The position numbers were made by a program, and so were the translations under genes. DNA of 64,000 nt from Diaphorobacter sp. HDW4B (GTDB lineage: Bacteria; Pseudomonadota; Gammaproteobacteria; Burkholderiales; Burkholderiaceae_C). The DNA lies in assembly GCF_011305535.1 (NCBI RefSeq), contig NZ_CP049905.1, forward strand, positions 4,772,001 through 4,836,000, in the 5' to 3' direction. Shown here piece by piece: positions 34,840 through 44,118 of the stretch. The notes under the pieces are model-generated. The model did no database searches, was not told the DNA's origin, and saw nothing but the letters and a program-made list of their open reading frames with translations. Position 1 is the stretch's first letter; the number at the start of each line of letters is the position of its first letter.

Positions 34840-36621
34840 TCATGCCGTGGGCAGCACCTTCTGCAGCGCTTGCTCCAGCGCGGCGCGTGGGTCGGCCTGT
34901 CCATCCATCGAACGCCAGGCGATGAAGCGATCGGGGCGCACAAGAATCGCACCGCGTGGGCCGAACTCGCGCTTCTTGCTCCACTCACCGCGCAGGTCGA
35001 ATCGCTCGCCCTTGCTGATGCCGATGGTGCAGGTGTTGAGCCAGACGCCGCGTTCCTGGGCAATGGCTTTCGCCGCCTCGCACCAGTCGCTGCCATCCTC
35101 ACCGGCAATCAGCACAAAGCGTCCCGACGCGGTGATGTCGTTGATCGAATAGCGGCCTTCGGTGTTCTCCAGCCACGCATGCGGCAGCGAGTGGCCGGGC
35201 TTGGTGCTCGGGCGGAAATCGCAGATCGCATCGAGTGGCTGGGGTGCGGGCACATCGTCGGCCTGCAGCGCGCCGTGCTCGTAGACGTAGCCGAAGTTGG
35301 CCTGCAGATGGTTGTAGGTGGTGCGCGCAATGCCGATGCCCGCAGTTGCTTGCTGGCGAGCGGCGTCGGCGGTCTTGCCATCGGCCCACAGGCGGCGCAG
35401 CGCGGCCCAGTTTTCTTCGCTGCTTTGCTTGGGTGAAAAGCCAAACGAGGCGGCGATCTTCCACGCGTTCTGCCAGTTCTCGTAGGCCGACGAGACGATC
35501 TTCTGCGCGACAGGTTTGCGCTCCTGCTCATAGGTGTCGAGCAGCGCATCATCTGCCTCGCCGCGCACCACGGCGGCGAGTTTCCAGCACAGGTTGTAGC
35601 TGTCCTGCACGGCGCTGTTCAGACCATGCGCGCCAGCGGGCGGCATGCGGTGCGCGGCGTCGCCCAGAATGAAGGCGCGACCCACGCGGTATTGGGATGC
35701 CACGGTGGCGTTCAGCGCCCAGCGCGTGATCTGCAGCACTTCGATCTCTTCGCGTGGAATGCCCAGAATCGCGCAGGTGCGTGCCGCCACTTCCTCGTCG
35801 GTGTAAGGCTTGTGCTCGCCGGGTGCGGCAATCATGTTGAAGATCCAGTGCGGCGAATGCACGCCCCAGGTCGTCGGCCCCATCGGCACCAGCACGCCGG
35901 GCTCGCCCACATCAGGGTTCAGGATGGTGCGGTTGAGCACATCGCTGGTTTCGCCTTCGGGGAAATACTTGCTCAGATCGGCCGCAAAGTGCAGCGAGAT
36001 CGTGGTCGCCACCGCATCGTGGCCTTCCATCTTCACGCCGAGTTGCGCGCCCAGTGTCTGGCCGCCATCGCAGGCCAGCAGGTACTTGGCGCGGATGGTG
36101 TAGGTTTCGCCGCTTTCACGGTCGAGAATCTGCGCTTCGATGCCTTCCGAGCCTTCCTTGAAAGATTGGAACTGGTGATAGAAGCGAATGTGATTGGCCG
36201 ACGCAAGTTCTTCCGTGCGCGCATGCAGCAGCGGTTCAAGCTGCGCCTGCGCCAGATTGGTGTAGCTGTTGTCGCTGGCCGCGTGCCAGTCGTTGTCGAG
36301 CCCGCCGCGCCCGAACGCGCCCAAGCGCGCGATCTCACGGCCATGGTCTGGCGTGGGGCCGGTAAGGCCTGCATACCAGCCGACATAACGCATGTTCACG
36401 TCGGGGCAGGCGATGGCGCGGATCGCATCTTCCACGCCGACTTCGCGGAAGACTTCCATCGTCTTGATCGACAGAAGATGCGCCTTGGGCAGTGGTGATG
36501 TTTGCTTGTATTTGCTGACCACGCAATGGGCGATGCCGTATTGCGAGAGCAGCATGGATGCGGTGAGGCCGGTGGCGCCGCCGCCGACGATGAGGACGTC
36601 TGTTTCGAGATGCATGGACAT
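34840..36621 (-). CDS. FAD-dependent phenol hydroxylase, TfdB/PheA-like
   Basis: A 593-residue group A flavoprotein monooxygenase related to 2,4-dichlorophenol 6-monooxygenase. The N-terminal FAD motif VLIVGGGATGLTASMLL begins near residue 9; the second FAD motif FILGDAAHRMPPAGAHGLN lies near residues 305-325, followed by QDSYNLCWKLAAVVRGEA; the C-terminal thioredoxin-like domain (FVLIAGEDGSDWCEAA, WRSMDGQADPRAAL) is present. It is the last gene of a minus-strand set after the VanA/VanB-like genes, 34 bases after the reductase. It probably hydroxylates a phenolic intermediate to a catechol or hydroquinone. No clear Shine-Dalgarno is visible at either ATG (36621 or 36615). Confidence 0.88.
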   Translation of the reverse strand: MSMHLETDVLIVGGGATGLTASMLLSQYGIAHCVVSKYKQTSPLPKAHLLSIKTMEVFREVGVEDAIRAIACPDVNMRYVGWYAGLTGPTPDHGREIARLGAFGRGGLDNDWHAASDNSYTNLAQAQLEPLLHARTEELASANHIRFYHQFQSFKEGSEGIEAQILDRESGETYTIRAKYLLACDGGQTLGAQLGVKMEGHDAVATTISLHFAADLSKYFPEGETSDVLNRTILNPDVGEPGVLVPMGPTTWGVHSPHWIFNMIAAPGEHKPYTDEEVAARTCAILGIPREEIEVLQITRWALNATVASQYRVGRAFILGDAAHRMPPAGAHGLNSAVQDSYNLCWKLAAVVRGEADDALLDTYEQERKPVAQKIVSSAYENWQNAWKIAASFGFSPKQSSEENWAALRRLWADGKTADAARQQATAGIGIARTTYNHLQANFGYVYEHGALQADDVPAPQPLDAICDFRPSTKPGHSLPHAWLENTEGRYSINDITASGRFVLIAGEDGSDWCEAAKAIAQERGVWLNTCTIGISKGERFDLRGEWSKKREFGPRGAILVRPDRFIAWRSMDGQADPRAALEQALQKVLPTA

Positions 36622-36655
36622 GTTGTGGCTGTTGTTCAGTGAAGGGAAAGAAGGG

Positions 36656-37609
36656 TCAGAGATCCAGCACCAGGCGTTGGCTTTTGCAGCCCGAGACGCA
36701 GATCATCATGAGTTGGTTGGATTGCCGTTCGGCATCGGTGAGCACGCTGTCGCGATGATCCGGAATGCCTTCGAGCACTTGCGTTTCACACGCGCCGCAC
36801 AGGCCTTCCTCGCAGCTTGTCATCGGCTCCACGCCGCATTCGCGGATGGCTTGCAGAAGGGATTGCTCGCGGCTTTGGATCGTTATGGTTTTCTGGCTGC
36901 GCTGCAGCACCAGCGTGTAGTGCGATTGCGCGTCATCCGCTGCAGCTACGGCCACGGCGCTGAAGCGTTCGATGTGCGTGCGCGCGCCGTAGCCCAGTCG
37001 CTCGCAGCAGGCCACAAAGTGGTCAAGCATCACCGCCGGGCCGCAGGCGTAGTAATGCGTGCCGGACTGGTTGCGCGCGGCAAGCAGGGCTTGCAGATCG
37101 GCGGGTCCGCCGTTTTCGTCGTCGTAGTGCAGGTGCAGCGGAATGCCCAGCGCCTGGAGTTCAGGCACGAATGCTGCATTGGCTGCGCTGCGAGCGAGGT
37201 AAATCACTTCGACGCAAGCGCCTGTGCTGACCAGATGCTTGGCCATGGACACCAACGGGGTGATGCCAATGCCGCCTGCGACGAGGACGGAGTGGTTGGC
37301 CGATTTCTGGAGGGGGAAGGCGTTGCGGGGTTCGCTGATCGTGATCGTCGTGCCGACGCGCAGTGATTCATGCACGCTACGCGAGCCGCCACGGCTGGAC
37401 TTGTCCTTGAGGACGCCGATGACGTAGCGGTCTATTTCCGCCGGATCGTTTTTCAGCGAGTAGCTGCGGGTCAGGCCATTGGGTAGGTGCAGGTCGATGT
37501 GGGAGCCTGCCGTGAAGGCTGGAAATTTCTCTCCGTTTGTGGGTCGCAAGTCCAAGCTGATGATGTCTTGCGCCTCCCAGGAAATTGTATGAATGAAGGC
37601 ATTGAGCAT
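36656..37609 (-). CDS. Oxygenase reductase component, VanB/phthalate dioxygenase reductase family
   Basis: A 317-residue electron-transfer protein with three modules: a flavin-binding barrel (RSYSLKND near residue 49), an NAD-binding domain (GGIGITPLVSMAKHL) and a C-terminal plant-type 2Fe-2S ferredoxin with CEEGLCGACETQVLEG and a last ligand in MMICVSGC. It would pass electrons from NAD(P)H to the adjacent VanA-like Rieske oxygenase, whose gene is 227 bases upstream on the same strand. The start has no convincing ribosome-binding site, but family alignment supports it. Confidence 0.92.
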   Translation of the reverse strand: MLNAFIHTISWEAQDIISLDLRPTNGEKFPAFTAGSHIDLHLPNGLTRSYSLKNDPAEIDRYVIGVLKDKSSRGGSRSVHESLRVGTTITISEPRNAFPLQKSANHSVLVAGGIGITPLVSMAKHLVSTGACVEVIYLARSAANAAFVPELQALGIPLHLHYDDENGGPADLQALLAARNQSGTHYYACGPAVMLDHFVACCERLGYGARTHIERFSAVAVAAADDAQSHYTLVLQRSQKTITIQSREQSLLQAIRECGVEPMTSCEEGLCGACETQVLEGIPDHRDSVLTDAERQSNQLMMICVSGCKSQRLVLDL

Positions 37610-37836
37610 GTTGTTTTTGTTTTGTTCTTGGTTGCTTCACGAAGCCTTGCGGCTTCGATGGGTGAGTCGTTTTGAGGTGCCGATATAGGCCTTCATGCTT
37701 TGTTGCAAAGCCTTGCCGTACATGAGTACTGTCTGCGGCTTTGCGTCGCGCCTGAAGGCCTATCTCGGCATTGGGGTGTTTGTTCAAGCGCTTGCTTCGC
37801 TTCGGAGCTTGCTGTTGAATACCGGCCCCTCGGTTG
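37610..37836. other. Intergenic region with nested long hairpin
   Basis: 227 bases between the Rieske oxygenase and its reductase contain no gene. They hold a small stem GAAGCC/GGCTTC (37641-37656) and the larger nested inverted repeat at 37678-37770. The structure would sit inside the minus-strand operon transcript and could set the ratio of oxygenase to reductase. Confidence 0.55.
37678..37770. repeat. Nested inverted repeat with GGCCTTCA/TGAAGGCC arms
   Basis: TGCCGATATAGGCCTTCA (37678-37695) matches the reverse complement of 37753-37770 at 17 of 18 positions. Inside, GCAAAGCC (37705-37712) pairs with GGCTTTGC (37737-37744). The same GGCCTTCA/TGAAGGCC pair forms the outer stem of the hairpin at 51589-51625, hinting at a dispersed repeat family. 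Confidence 0.65.
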
Positions 37837-38889
37837 TCATGCAGGGACGGCTTCTGCTGCTTGCTCTTGCTCTTTTTGAATCATGGTTTCGAGCATTCTT
37901 CTTGCTCGGTTCGATCCGCTGTCGGGTCCGAGGTGTACGGGTTTGAGGCTCCAGAATTCGTGGCCTTCGACCGACTTGGCGGCTGCTTCGATGACGGGGA
38001 GGTCTTCGATCTCGAATGCAAAATCGAGCATGCGGCGCAGGCGTTCGTCTTCTGCGTCGGAGTCGAGATTGATGCTGCGCGCGACGCCCCAGAAGTAGTG
38101 GCATTCGTTGTCGTTGATGGGCGTGACCATGTGGGCCAACAGTTGTTCCATGCCTTGTTCGCGCGTGCCGCCGACAGGCGTTTCGCCGATCTGCAGCATG
38201 ACGTTGCCGGGGGCGTTCCAGCGCGTGTCGATCCACATGTCGACGCGCTCCCATGGAATGGTTTCGTAGATCGGGATGGGTTGCTGCGGCACGTCGGTGA
38301 AGGCCCAGTTGTTCCACAGTTCCTGGTCCTGCTGCTTCATGGACTGCTTGCCTTGCTGGATCAGGCCATTGCCGCCGAAGGTCTTGCGGTGCGTCCACTC
38401 GATGTGGCTTACGTCCATGAGGTTGTCGACCACGTATTCGTAGTTGGCCTTCACGTGGATGCGTCCGCACACGGTGCGATTGGTGTCGCTTTCGACGAGG
38501 AAGGAATAGTCGGGGATGAGCGCTTCATCGGCGAGCGACTGGTCGCCCATCCAGACCCAGACCACGGAATGCTTGGCGACGGCTTTGAATGAGGGAATCT
38601 TGCAGCCGGTGGGAATGCGTTCGGAGAACGGGTTCTTCACGCAGTCGCCCCTGGCGTTGAACTCCAGACCGTGATACGGGCAGACCATGTTGCCGCCCAC
38701 CACGTCGCCCAGGCTGAGCGGCGCGAAGCGGTGAGGGCAGCGGTCCTGCACGGCACCCAGTTGGTCGCCGTCGCCGGTCTTGAAAACGACGATGGCGGTT
38801 TCGGCCACGACGCGGCTGAACTTGCCTTCTTTTGCCAGTTCGTTTTCCCAACCAATCATGTACCAGGTGTTTTTCAGTAAACGCTTCAT
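37837..38889 (-). CDS. Rieske non-heme iron oxygenase, VanA-like
   Basis: A 350-residue terminal oxygenase of the VanA/TsaM/dicamba-monooxygenase branch, which hydroxylates side chains or removes O-methyl groups from aromatic acids. The Rieske ligands are in CPHRF and CPYHG (about residues 51-74), and the mononuclear iron site is indicated by NLMDVSHIEWTH near residue 155. The start is fixed by AAAGGAG. It is probably transcribed with the reductase and the TfdB-like hydroxylase. The substrate is unknown; vanillate, a methoxylated or sulfonated aromatic are all possible by family. It is divergent from the extradiol-dioxygenase operon. Confidence 0.9.
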   Translation of the reverse strand: MKRLLKNTWYMIGWENELAKEGKFSRVVAETAIVVFKTGDGDQLGAVQDRCPHRFAPLSLGDVVGGNMVCPYHGLEFNARGDCVKNPFSERIPTGCKIPSFKAVAKHSVVWVWMGDQSLADEALIPDYSFLVESDTNRTVCGRIHVKANYEYVVDNLMDVSHIEWTHRKTFGGNGLIQQGKQSMKQQDQELWNNWAFTDVPQQPIPIYETIPWERVDMWIDTRWNAPGNVMLQIGETPVGGTREQGMEQLLAHMVTPINDNECHYFWGVARSINLDSDAEDERLRRMLDFAFEIEDLPVIEAAAKSVEGHEFWSLKPVHLGPDSGSNRARRMLETMIQKEQEQAAEAVPA

Positions 38890-39434
38890 CGCAGTCTCCT
38901 TTATGTGGGCTATGTATCAAAAATGGAATGGAAACGGTTTTTCGCCAAATCCATTTGCGAATCAGTTGTGGGCTTGATTCGACAGGGTTGGCAGGTTATC
39001 GGGATTGAATTTTTCGTGTAATTCGGTGTTTACCCTTGGGTTTTGAAAATAGCTTCTCCCAGTGCAATTGGCTGATGGGATGCGCTCATGGAGCGCAGTT
39101 TTTTTATGGATGGGGTGGGGTGAGTCCGCTGCCGAAGAGACCTGGGCTCAGGGTTTGTACGGAAGGTAAAGCTGTCCGATTGTTGGAATCGGCAGTCAGC
39201 GCAGGCCGCTGCTTTGGAAGAATTCCCACCAGTGACGCGCTGCAAAGCGCATGGCAGCAGGTCGTGAATCGGACATCCGGAATTCGGGTGTTTTTTCGAG
39301 ATCCGCTCTGGATAAGGGTTAACGCGCGTTTTCTATAAAAAAACTGATGGATGTTATAAAAAATATGCGTTTTTTGATTAGGTTGCAGGATTTTTAAAAA
39401 ATAGACTGCAAGCCCTTTTCAACCGGAGATAAAA
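38890..39434. promoter_or_regulatory. Divergent control region between Rieske and dioxygenase operons
   Basis: 545 bases without a gene. TGTCCGATT (39173-39181) and its exact reverse complement AATCGGACA (39267-39275) occur in mirrored orientation and resemble the half-sites of the IclR-promoter palindrome at 33918. CCGATT/AATCGG also forms a compact repeat at 39176-39192. The last 110 bases are A/T-rich with several TATAAA-like stretches, suiting the plus-strand promoter. Open frames here are short and unsupported. Confidence 0.6.
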
Positions 39435-40367
39435 ATGGGTGTAGTGAATATCCAGCATTTTGCTTTGCAAGTGCCAGAACTGAGTATCGCCAAGGCGTTC
39501 TATGACGACTTTGGTTTGAGGACGGATTATGAAAACGGCAAATTGATTTGCCGTTGCGAGGGCCGCGATCAGATTCAGGTCGTGCTCTCCGAGGGCAAGC
39601 GCAAGCGCCTGCACTATGTGAGCTTCGGCACGACGGCCGAGCACCTCGACGGCATCAAGCAGCGCCTCGCGGCCCGTGGCATGGCTTTCACGAACAAGGT
39701 GGAAGGCAGCGACATCGAAGGCGTGTGGTTCAAGGATTTCGACGGCATGCTGACCAACGTGCAGGTGGCCGAAGAAGCACCCTGGGACGAGACACCGCGC
39801 GTGACTTTCAACGCCGCTGAAATGCGCCGCGTGCGCACCGGTCGCACCGAGTTGATGGACGAAAAGCCGATCAAGCCGCGCCGCTTGGGCCACGTGGTGC
39901 TGTTCACCACCGATCCGGGCAAGAAGGTCGAGTTCTACAACGACGTGTTCCAACTGCGTTTGAGCGACACCGTGGCCTCGTTCCTGAGCTTTCTGCACAG
40001 CGCGGGCGGCAGCGATCACCACATCGTCGCGTTCGGCAAGTCCACTTCCTACGGTCTGCACCACGCAGGCTTTGATGTGGCGACGACCGACGAAGTGGGC
40101 GCGGCGGGCCGCCAGATGGTCAACAAGGGCTATATCGCGGGCTGGGGTCCGGGCCGCCATTTTGTGGGCTCGAACACTTTCGCCTATGTGCGCGACCCAT
40201 GGAACAGCATGCACGAGTATTTCTCGGACATGGACTTCATCCACGACGGCGAAAACTGGGAACCGCAGGACTGGGTGCATCTGGGCACACGCAGCATCTG
40301 GGGCGATTCGGAACCCGAAGACTTCGCCAAGAACTTCGAAACACCGGAGCTGGGCGGCAAACCATGA
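39435..40367 (+). CDS. Type I extradiol ring-cleavage dioxygenase-like VOC protein
   Basis: A 310-residue two-domain VOC protein of the size and layout of catechol 2,3-dioxygenases and 2,3-dihydroxybiphenyl dioxygenase. The C-terminal active domain offers His in LGHVVLFTTD near residue 150, His in LHHAGFDV near residue 210 and Glu in SMHEYFSDMD near residue 262 as the Fe(II) facial triad. The usual tail motif after the Glu is altered, so substrate preference may differ. It leads the plus-strand operon after CCGGAG and overlaps the aldehyde dehydrogenase start by four bases, which is the classic meta-cleavage arrangement. Confidence 0.85.
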   Translation: MGVVNIQHFALQVPELSIAKAFYDDFGLRTDYENGKLICRCEGRDQIQVVLSEGKRKRLHYVSFGTTAEHLDGIKQRLAARGMAFTNKVEGSDIEGVWFKDFDGMLTNVQVAEEAPWDETPRVTFNAAEMRRVRTGRTELMDEKPIKPRRLGHVVLFTTDPGKKVEFYNDVFQLRLSDTVASFLSFLHSAGGSDHHIVAFGKSTSYGLHHAGFDVATTDEVGAAGRQMVNKGYIAGWGPGRHFVGSNTFAYVRDPWNSMHEYFSDMDFIHDGENWEPQDWVHLGTRSIWGDSEPEDFAKNFETPELGGKP

Positions 40368-41797
40368 CGAGCAACACAACGACACTGGTCCATAACGTGC
40401 TGCAAAGCGCGCTGGTCAAGGAGATCACCAACCCATCGAATGGTACGGTGATAGGCGAGTTGCACTGCGCCGAAGCACGCGATGTGGACGCCATCATCGC
40501 CCGTGCCGACAAGGCTTTCGCAAGCTGGCGCAAGGTGCCCGCACGCGAACGCGCACGCCTGCTGATGCAACTGGCCGCGCTGTTCGAGCGCGACAAGGAA
40601 CATCTGGCTTATCTCGAAGCCATCGACAACGGCAAGCCCGTCGGTTTTGCGCTGATGGCCGACATGGCCAACCTGATCGACACCGCGCGTTATGTGGCCG
40701 GTCTGGCCGACAAGCTCGAAGGCCGCAACGTCAACGTGCCCGGCATGCAGGGCCAGCGCGCCGTGGCATCGACGAGCTGGCAACCGCTGGGCGTGATCGC
40801 CGCGATTGCCGCGAGCAACGCGCCCAACATGTATGTGGGCTGGAAGGCGCTGCCCGCGATTGCTGCTGGCAACACCGTGGTCTACAAGCCTGCGGAAGAG
40901 GCGTCGCTCTCGACGCTGTACATCGCCAAGCTGTTTGCCGAAGCGGGTTTCCCGGAAGGCGTTTTCAACGTCGTTCCCGGCGAAGGCCGTGTGATTGGTG
41001 ATCTGCTCACGCTCGATCCGCGCGTGAAGAAGGTCTCGTTCACGGGTGGCGAACAGGTGGGCGCGCATATCGCGGGTCTGGCCGCGCGCCACGCCAAGCC
41101 GGTGACGATGGAACTCGGCGGCAAGGCCGCGCAGATCATCACCGAGAACGCCGACTTTGAACGCGCCATCAAGATTGCCGCGCTGGGCTTCATGGCCAAT
41201 CAGGGGCAGATCTGCGCTGCGGGCACGCGCATTCTGGTGCCGCGCCAGCATGTGGAGCGCGTCGTCGAAGGCATTCGTGCCGAAGTCGCCGCGCAGAACA
41301 TTGGCGAGGCGACGCTTGCGCAGACCAGCTACGGGCCGCTCGGCAGCGCCAAGGCCATGCAGCGCGTGTCTGCCTATGTGCAGCAGGCGCGCAAGGAAGG
41401 CGATCAGGCGCTGATCGGCGGCAGTCGCATCGAGCGCGATGGCTACTTCTTTGAGCCCACGCTGTTCCTGTGCACGCCCGAATCCACGCTGGTGCAGGAA
41501 GAGGTGTTCGGCCCCGTGGCCGCCGTGCTCGCCTACGACAACATCGACGAAGCCGTGCAGCTTGCCAACAGCAGCCAATACGGTTTGAGCTCCGGCGTGT
41601 TCACGCAGAACCTCGACGAGGCGCTGCGCATTTCCGACGCGCTGGACGTGGGCAATGTCTGGGTCAACGGCTTTGGCCTGATCGATCCGTGCCTGCCTTG
41701 GGGCGGCATCAAGGCCAGCGGCTACGGGCGCGAGAACGGCATCGATGCGCTCAAGCCCATGTGCTACGAGAAGGCGCTGACCATCCAGTTCAACTGA
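40364..41797 (+). CDS. Aldehyde dehydrogenase (2-hydroxymuconic-semialdehyde dehydrogenase-like)
   Basis: A 477-residue NAD(P)-dependent aldehyde dehydrogenase. The general base Glu is in MELGGKAAQ near residue 251 and the nucleophile Cys in NQGQICAAGTR near residue 285; the cofactor-loop reads SFTGGEQVG. The start ATG overlaps the stop of the dioxygenase gene (ATGA), so the two products probably act in sequence, with ring-cleavage semialdehyde as the natural substrate (inference from context). The longer open frame from 40199 lies inside the dioxygenase gene. Length and motifs are normal. Confidence 0.92.
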   Translation: MTSNTTTLVHNVLQSALVKEITNPSNGTVIGELHCAEARDVDAIIARADKAFASWRKVPARERARLLMQLAALFERDKEHLAYLEAIDNGKPVGFALMADMANLIDTARYVAGLADKLEGRNVNVPGMQGQRAVASTSWQPLGVIAAIAASNAPNMYVGWKALPAIAAGNTVVYKPAEEASLSTLYIAKLFAEAGFPEGVFNVVPGEGRVIGDLLTLDPRVKKVSFTGGEQVGAHIAGLAARHAKPVTMELGGKAAQIITENADFERAIKIAALGFMANQGQICAAGTRILVPRQHVERVVEGIRAEVAAQNIGEATLAQTSYGPLGSAKAMQRVSAYVQQARKEGDQALIGGSRIERDGYFFEPTLFLCTPESTLVQEEVFGPVAAVLAYDNIDEAVQLANSSQYGLSSGVFTQNLDEALRISDALDVGNVWVNGFGLIDPCLPWGGIKASGYGRENGIDALKPMCYEKALTIQFN

Positions 41798-41839
41798 GCA
41801 GAACACAAGAACAACAAGAGCATAAGCATAAGGATTCAC

Positions 41840-42706
41840 ATGCAATACGAAATCACCTTCCCCTCCGATGGTCTGAAGCTCACCGGCGTCATCCACAAGC
41901 CCGATGGCATGACAGGCAAGCGTCCCGCCGTGATCGTCACGCACGGCTTTGGTGGCACCAAGGGCGGCACGCACGAAAAGGAAGCCGCGCTCTACGAAGC
42001 CTGGGGCTACGTGGTGCTGCGCTTTGACTACCGCGGCTGCGGCGACAGCGAAGGCAAGCGCGGCAACATCATCTGCACCGACCAGGTGGCCGACACGCGC
42101 AATGCTGTGTCGTATATGGCGGCGCAGGAATTCGTCGATGCCGACCGCATCATGCTGAGCGGCCAGAGTTTTGGCGCGGCGATCAATGTCTACACCGGCT
42201 CGGTGGATTCGCGTGTCAAGGCCGTTGTGTCGATTGGCGGCTGGGGCGATGGCCTCGAAAAGTCCAAGGATCAGCATCCATCGCCAGAGCAATGGGGGGC
42301 GTTCACCGACAAGATCGCCGAAGGCCGCGCTCATCGCGAGAAGACCGGCGAGAGCTACATGGTCAAGCGCTGGGACATCGTACCGATTCCCGAACACATG
42401 CGCGGCCATCTGCCTTCCGGCGCGGTCATGGATTTCACATCCGAGACCATGGAGAGCATCTGCACGTTCCGCCCCAATGAAGTCGTTTCACTCATGGCGC
42501 CGCGCCCGATGCTGCTGGTGCACTCGGCCAACGACAGCGTGACTCCCACACGCCAGGCCATTGAGCTGTTCCAGAAGGCGGGCAAGGGCTGCGAGCTGCA
42601 TTTGCTCAGCGAGATCGATCACTTCCCGTTCACCAATGGCGACAGCATGTTCATCGAGATCCTGAACTACTGGCTCAAGCGCAACTTCCCGGTGAACGCT
42701 GAGTAA
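41840..42706 (+). CDS. Alpha/beta hydrolase
   Basis: A 288-residue cytoplasmic hydrolase with a full triad: nucleophile in GQSFG near residue 112, Asp in HSANDSVT, and His in EIDHFPF. The oxyanion region is THGFGGTKGG. The strand order resembles the dienelactone hydrolase/BAAT-like peptidase-S9 group more than BphD-type C-C hydrolases, yet its place after a ring-cleavage dioxygenase and semialdehyde dehydrogenase would suit hydrolysis of a cleavage product, ester or amide. No specific substrate can be named. It is preceded by a 42-base gap with AAGGATT. Confidence 0.82.
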   Translation: MQYEITFPSDGLKLTGVIHKPDGMTGKRPAVIVTHGFGGTKGGTHEKEAALYEAWGYVVLRFDYRGCGDSEGKRGNIICTDQVADTRNAVSYMAAQEFVDADRIMLSGQSFGAAINVYTGSVDSRVKAVVSIGGWGDGLEKSKDQHPSPEQWGAFTDKIAEGRAHREKTGESYMVKRWDIVPIPEHMRGHLPSGAVMDFTSETMESICTFRPNEVVSLMAPRPMLLVHSANDSVTPTRQAIELFQKAGKGCELHLLSEIDHFPFTNGDSMFIEILNYWLKRNFPVNAE

Positions 42707-42785
42707 GCAGTTCTTAAGTCCGAGGTCCGTTGCCATGGGCGCTTTTTGAAAAACCACATCACATCCAACTCACAGGAGATAACCC

Positions 42786-44051
42786 ATGAAAAAGAAAATC
42801 GCCATCATCGGCGCGGGCCTCGGCGGCCTGACTGCGGCGCTGCAACTGCACGAGCGTGGCTTCGAGCCCATCGTGTTCGAGGCGGCCAAGGAAATTCGCC
42901 CACTGGGCGTGGGCATCGTGTCGCAAACCTATGCGACCAAGGAAATCACCGAACTGGGTCTGCTCGACGAGTTGAACGCCAATTCGGTGGACGCGACCGA
43001 GTCGCTGTACTACAACCAGTACGGTCAGGAAATCTACGGCGAGCGCTGCGGCACGCACATGGGCTACGAGCACGCCATGCGCTACATCCACCGCGGCACC
43101 GCGCAGATGATTCTGTACAAGGCCGTGATCGAGCGCCTGGGCAAGGATGCCGTGGTTTCCGGCATGCGCTGCACGGGTTTCAAGCAGGATGCCGATTCGG
43201 CGACTGCGCTGTTCATCGACAGCGAAGGCAAGCCGTTTGAATACACCTGCGACGCGATCATTGCGGGCGATGGCATCAAGTCTGCCGTGCGCCGCCAGCT
43301 TTATCCGGAATCGCGCGAGCCGCATTACTCGGGCATCACGCTGTGGCGTGGCGTCACGAAGATGAAGCCGTTCAAGGGCGGCGGCACCATTCTGCACATC
43401 GGCGCGCCCAGCCAGGGCAGCCTGATCGTCTACCCGATTGCCGACAACATCGACGCCGAGGGCAATACCTTGGTCAACTGGGTGGTCGAGCAGAATGGCC
43501 GTCCAGCCGGTATTGAAGACTGGAATGCCAAGGCCGATGTGAAGGAAATCCAGCACATGTTCGACGAGTGCCAGCTGGACTTCATCGACGCGGGCAAGCT
43601 GCTGCGCGATGCGTCGGAAGTCTATGTGTTCCCGCTGATCGACCATGATCCGCTGGCCAAGTGGAGCTTTGGCCGCGTCACGCTGATCGGCGATGCCGCA
43701 CACGCCATGTACCCGCGCGGCGGCAATGGCGCCTGCCAGGCCTTTGTGGACGCGCGCGTGGTCGCAGAATGCCTGTCGATTCACGATTCGGTGGAAGAGG
43801 CGTTCGTACAATACGAGACGCAACGTCTGCCGATCGCCAACAAGATCGTGATGGCCAACCGTGGCGACGGCCCCGAAGTGGTGCGCCGCATCGTGGAAGA
43901 ACGCACGGGCGGCAAGCGCTTTGACGACATCGAGAAGGTGCTGCCGTTCGACGAAGCCGATTCGATCTTCAAGCAATACCACCGACTGGCAGGCATGAAG
44001 CGCCCCAACGACAACGCACCAAGCGGATTCCGGTCCGTCTTTGCCGAGTGA
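42786..44051 (+). CDS. FAD-dependent monooxygenase, NicC/PhzS/salicylate hydroxylase-like
   Basis: A 421-residue single-component flavin hydroxylase, the third group A flavoprotein in the island. It has the N-terminal dinucleotide motif IIGAGLGGLTAAL, the middle DG motif IAGDGIKSAVRRQL near residue 165, and GDAAHAMYPRGGNGACQAFVDA near residue 300. Relatives decarboxylatively hydroxylate salicylate, 6-hydroxynicotinate or phenazine-carboxylate. An oxidative decarboxylation giving a catechol or dihydroxypyridine is thus one reading, but not proven. GGAGAT precedes the start. The LysR gene follows after 67 bases. Confidence 0.88.
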   Translation: MKKKIAIIGAGLGGLTAALQLHERGFEPIVFEAAKEIRPLGVGIVSQTYATKEITELGLLDELNANSVDATESLYYNQYGQEIYGERCGTHMGYEHAMRYIHRGTAQMILYKAVIERLGKDAVVSGMRCTGFKQDADSATALFIDSEGKPFEYTCDAIIAGDGIKSAVRRQLYPESREPHYSGITLWRGVTKMKPFKGGGTILHIGAPSQGSLIVYPIADNIDAEGNTLVNWVVEQNGRPAGIEDWNAKADVKEIQHMFDECQLDFIDAGKLLRDASEVYVFPLIDHDPLAKWSFGRVTLIGDAAHAMYPRGGNGACQAFVDARVVAECLSIHDSVEEAFVQYETQRLPIANKIVMANRGDGPEVVRRIVEERTGGKRFDDIEKVLPFDEADSIFKQYHRLAGMKRPNDNAPSGFRSVFAE

Positions 44052-44089
44052 ACCGATAGACCACAAGCCAAGGAGACACAACGGGCAGG

Positions 44090-44102
44090 GCTCTTGAAGA
44101 GC
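44090..44102. promoter_or_regulatory. Short palindrome before the LysR gene
   Basis: GCTCTT-G-AAGAGC is a perfect inverted repeat ending 16 bases before the LysR start codon. It could form a hairpin over the translation start or be part of an operator; the small loop makes an RNA hairpin weak. Candidate only. Confidence 0.3.
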
Positions 44103-44118
44103 GCGGTCCGTTGTCCAT

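Noticed and set aside
42722-44115. Shared GGTCCGTTG followed by CCAT before the genes at 42786 and 44119
   Set aside because: Nine identical bases in two nearby leaders may be chance; spacing to the start codons differs and no symmetry is present.
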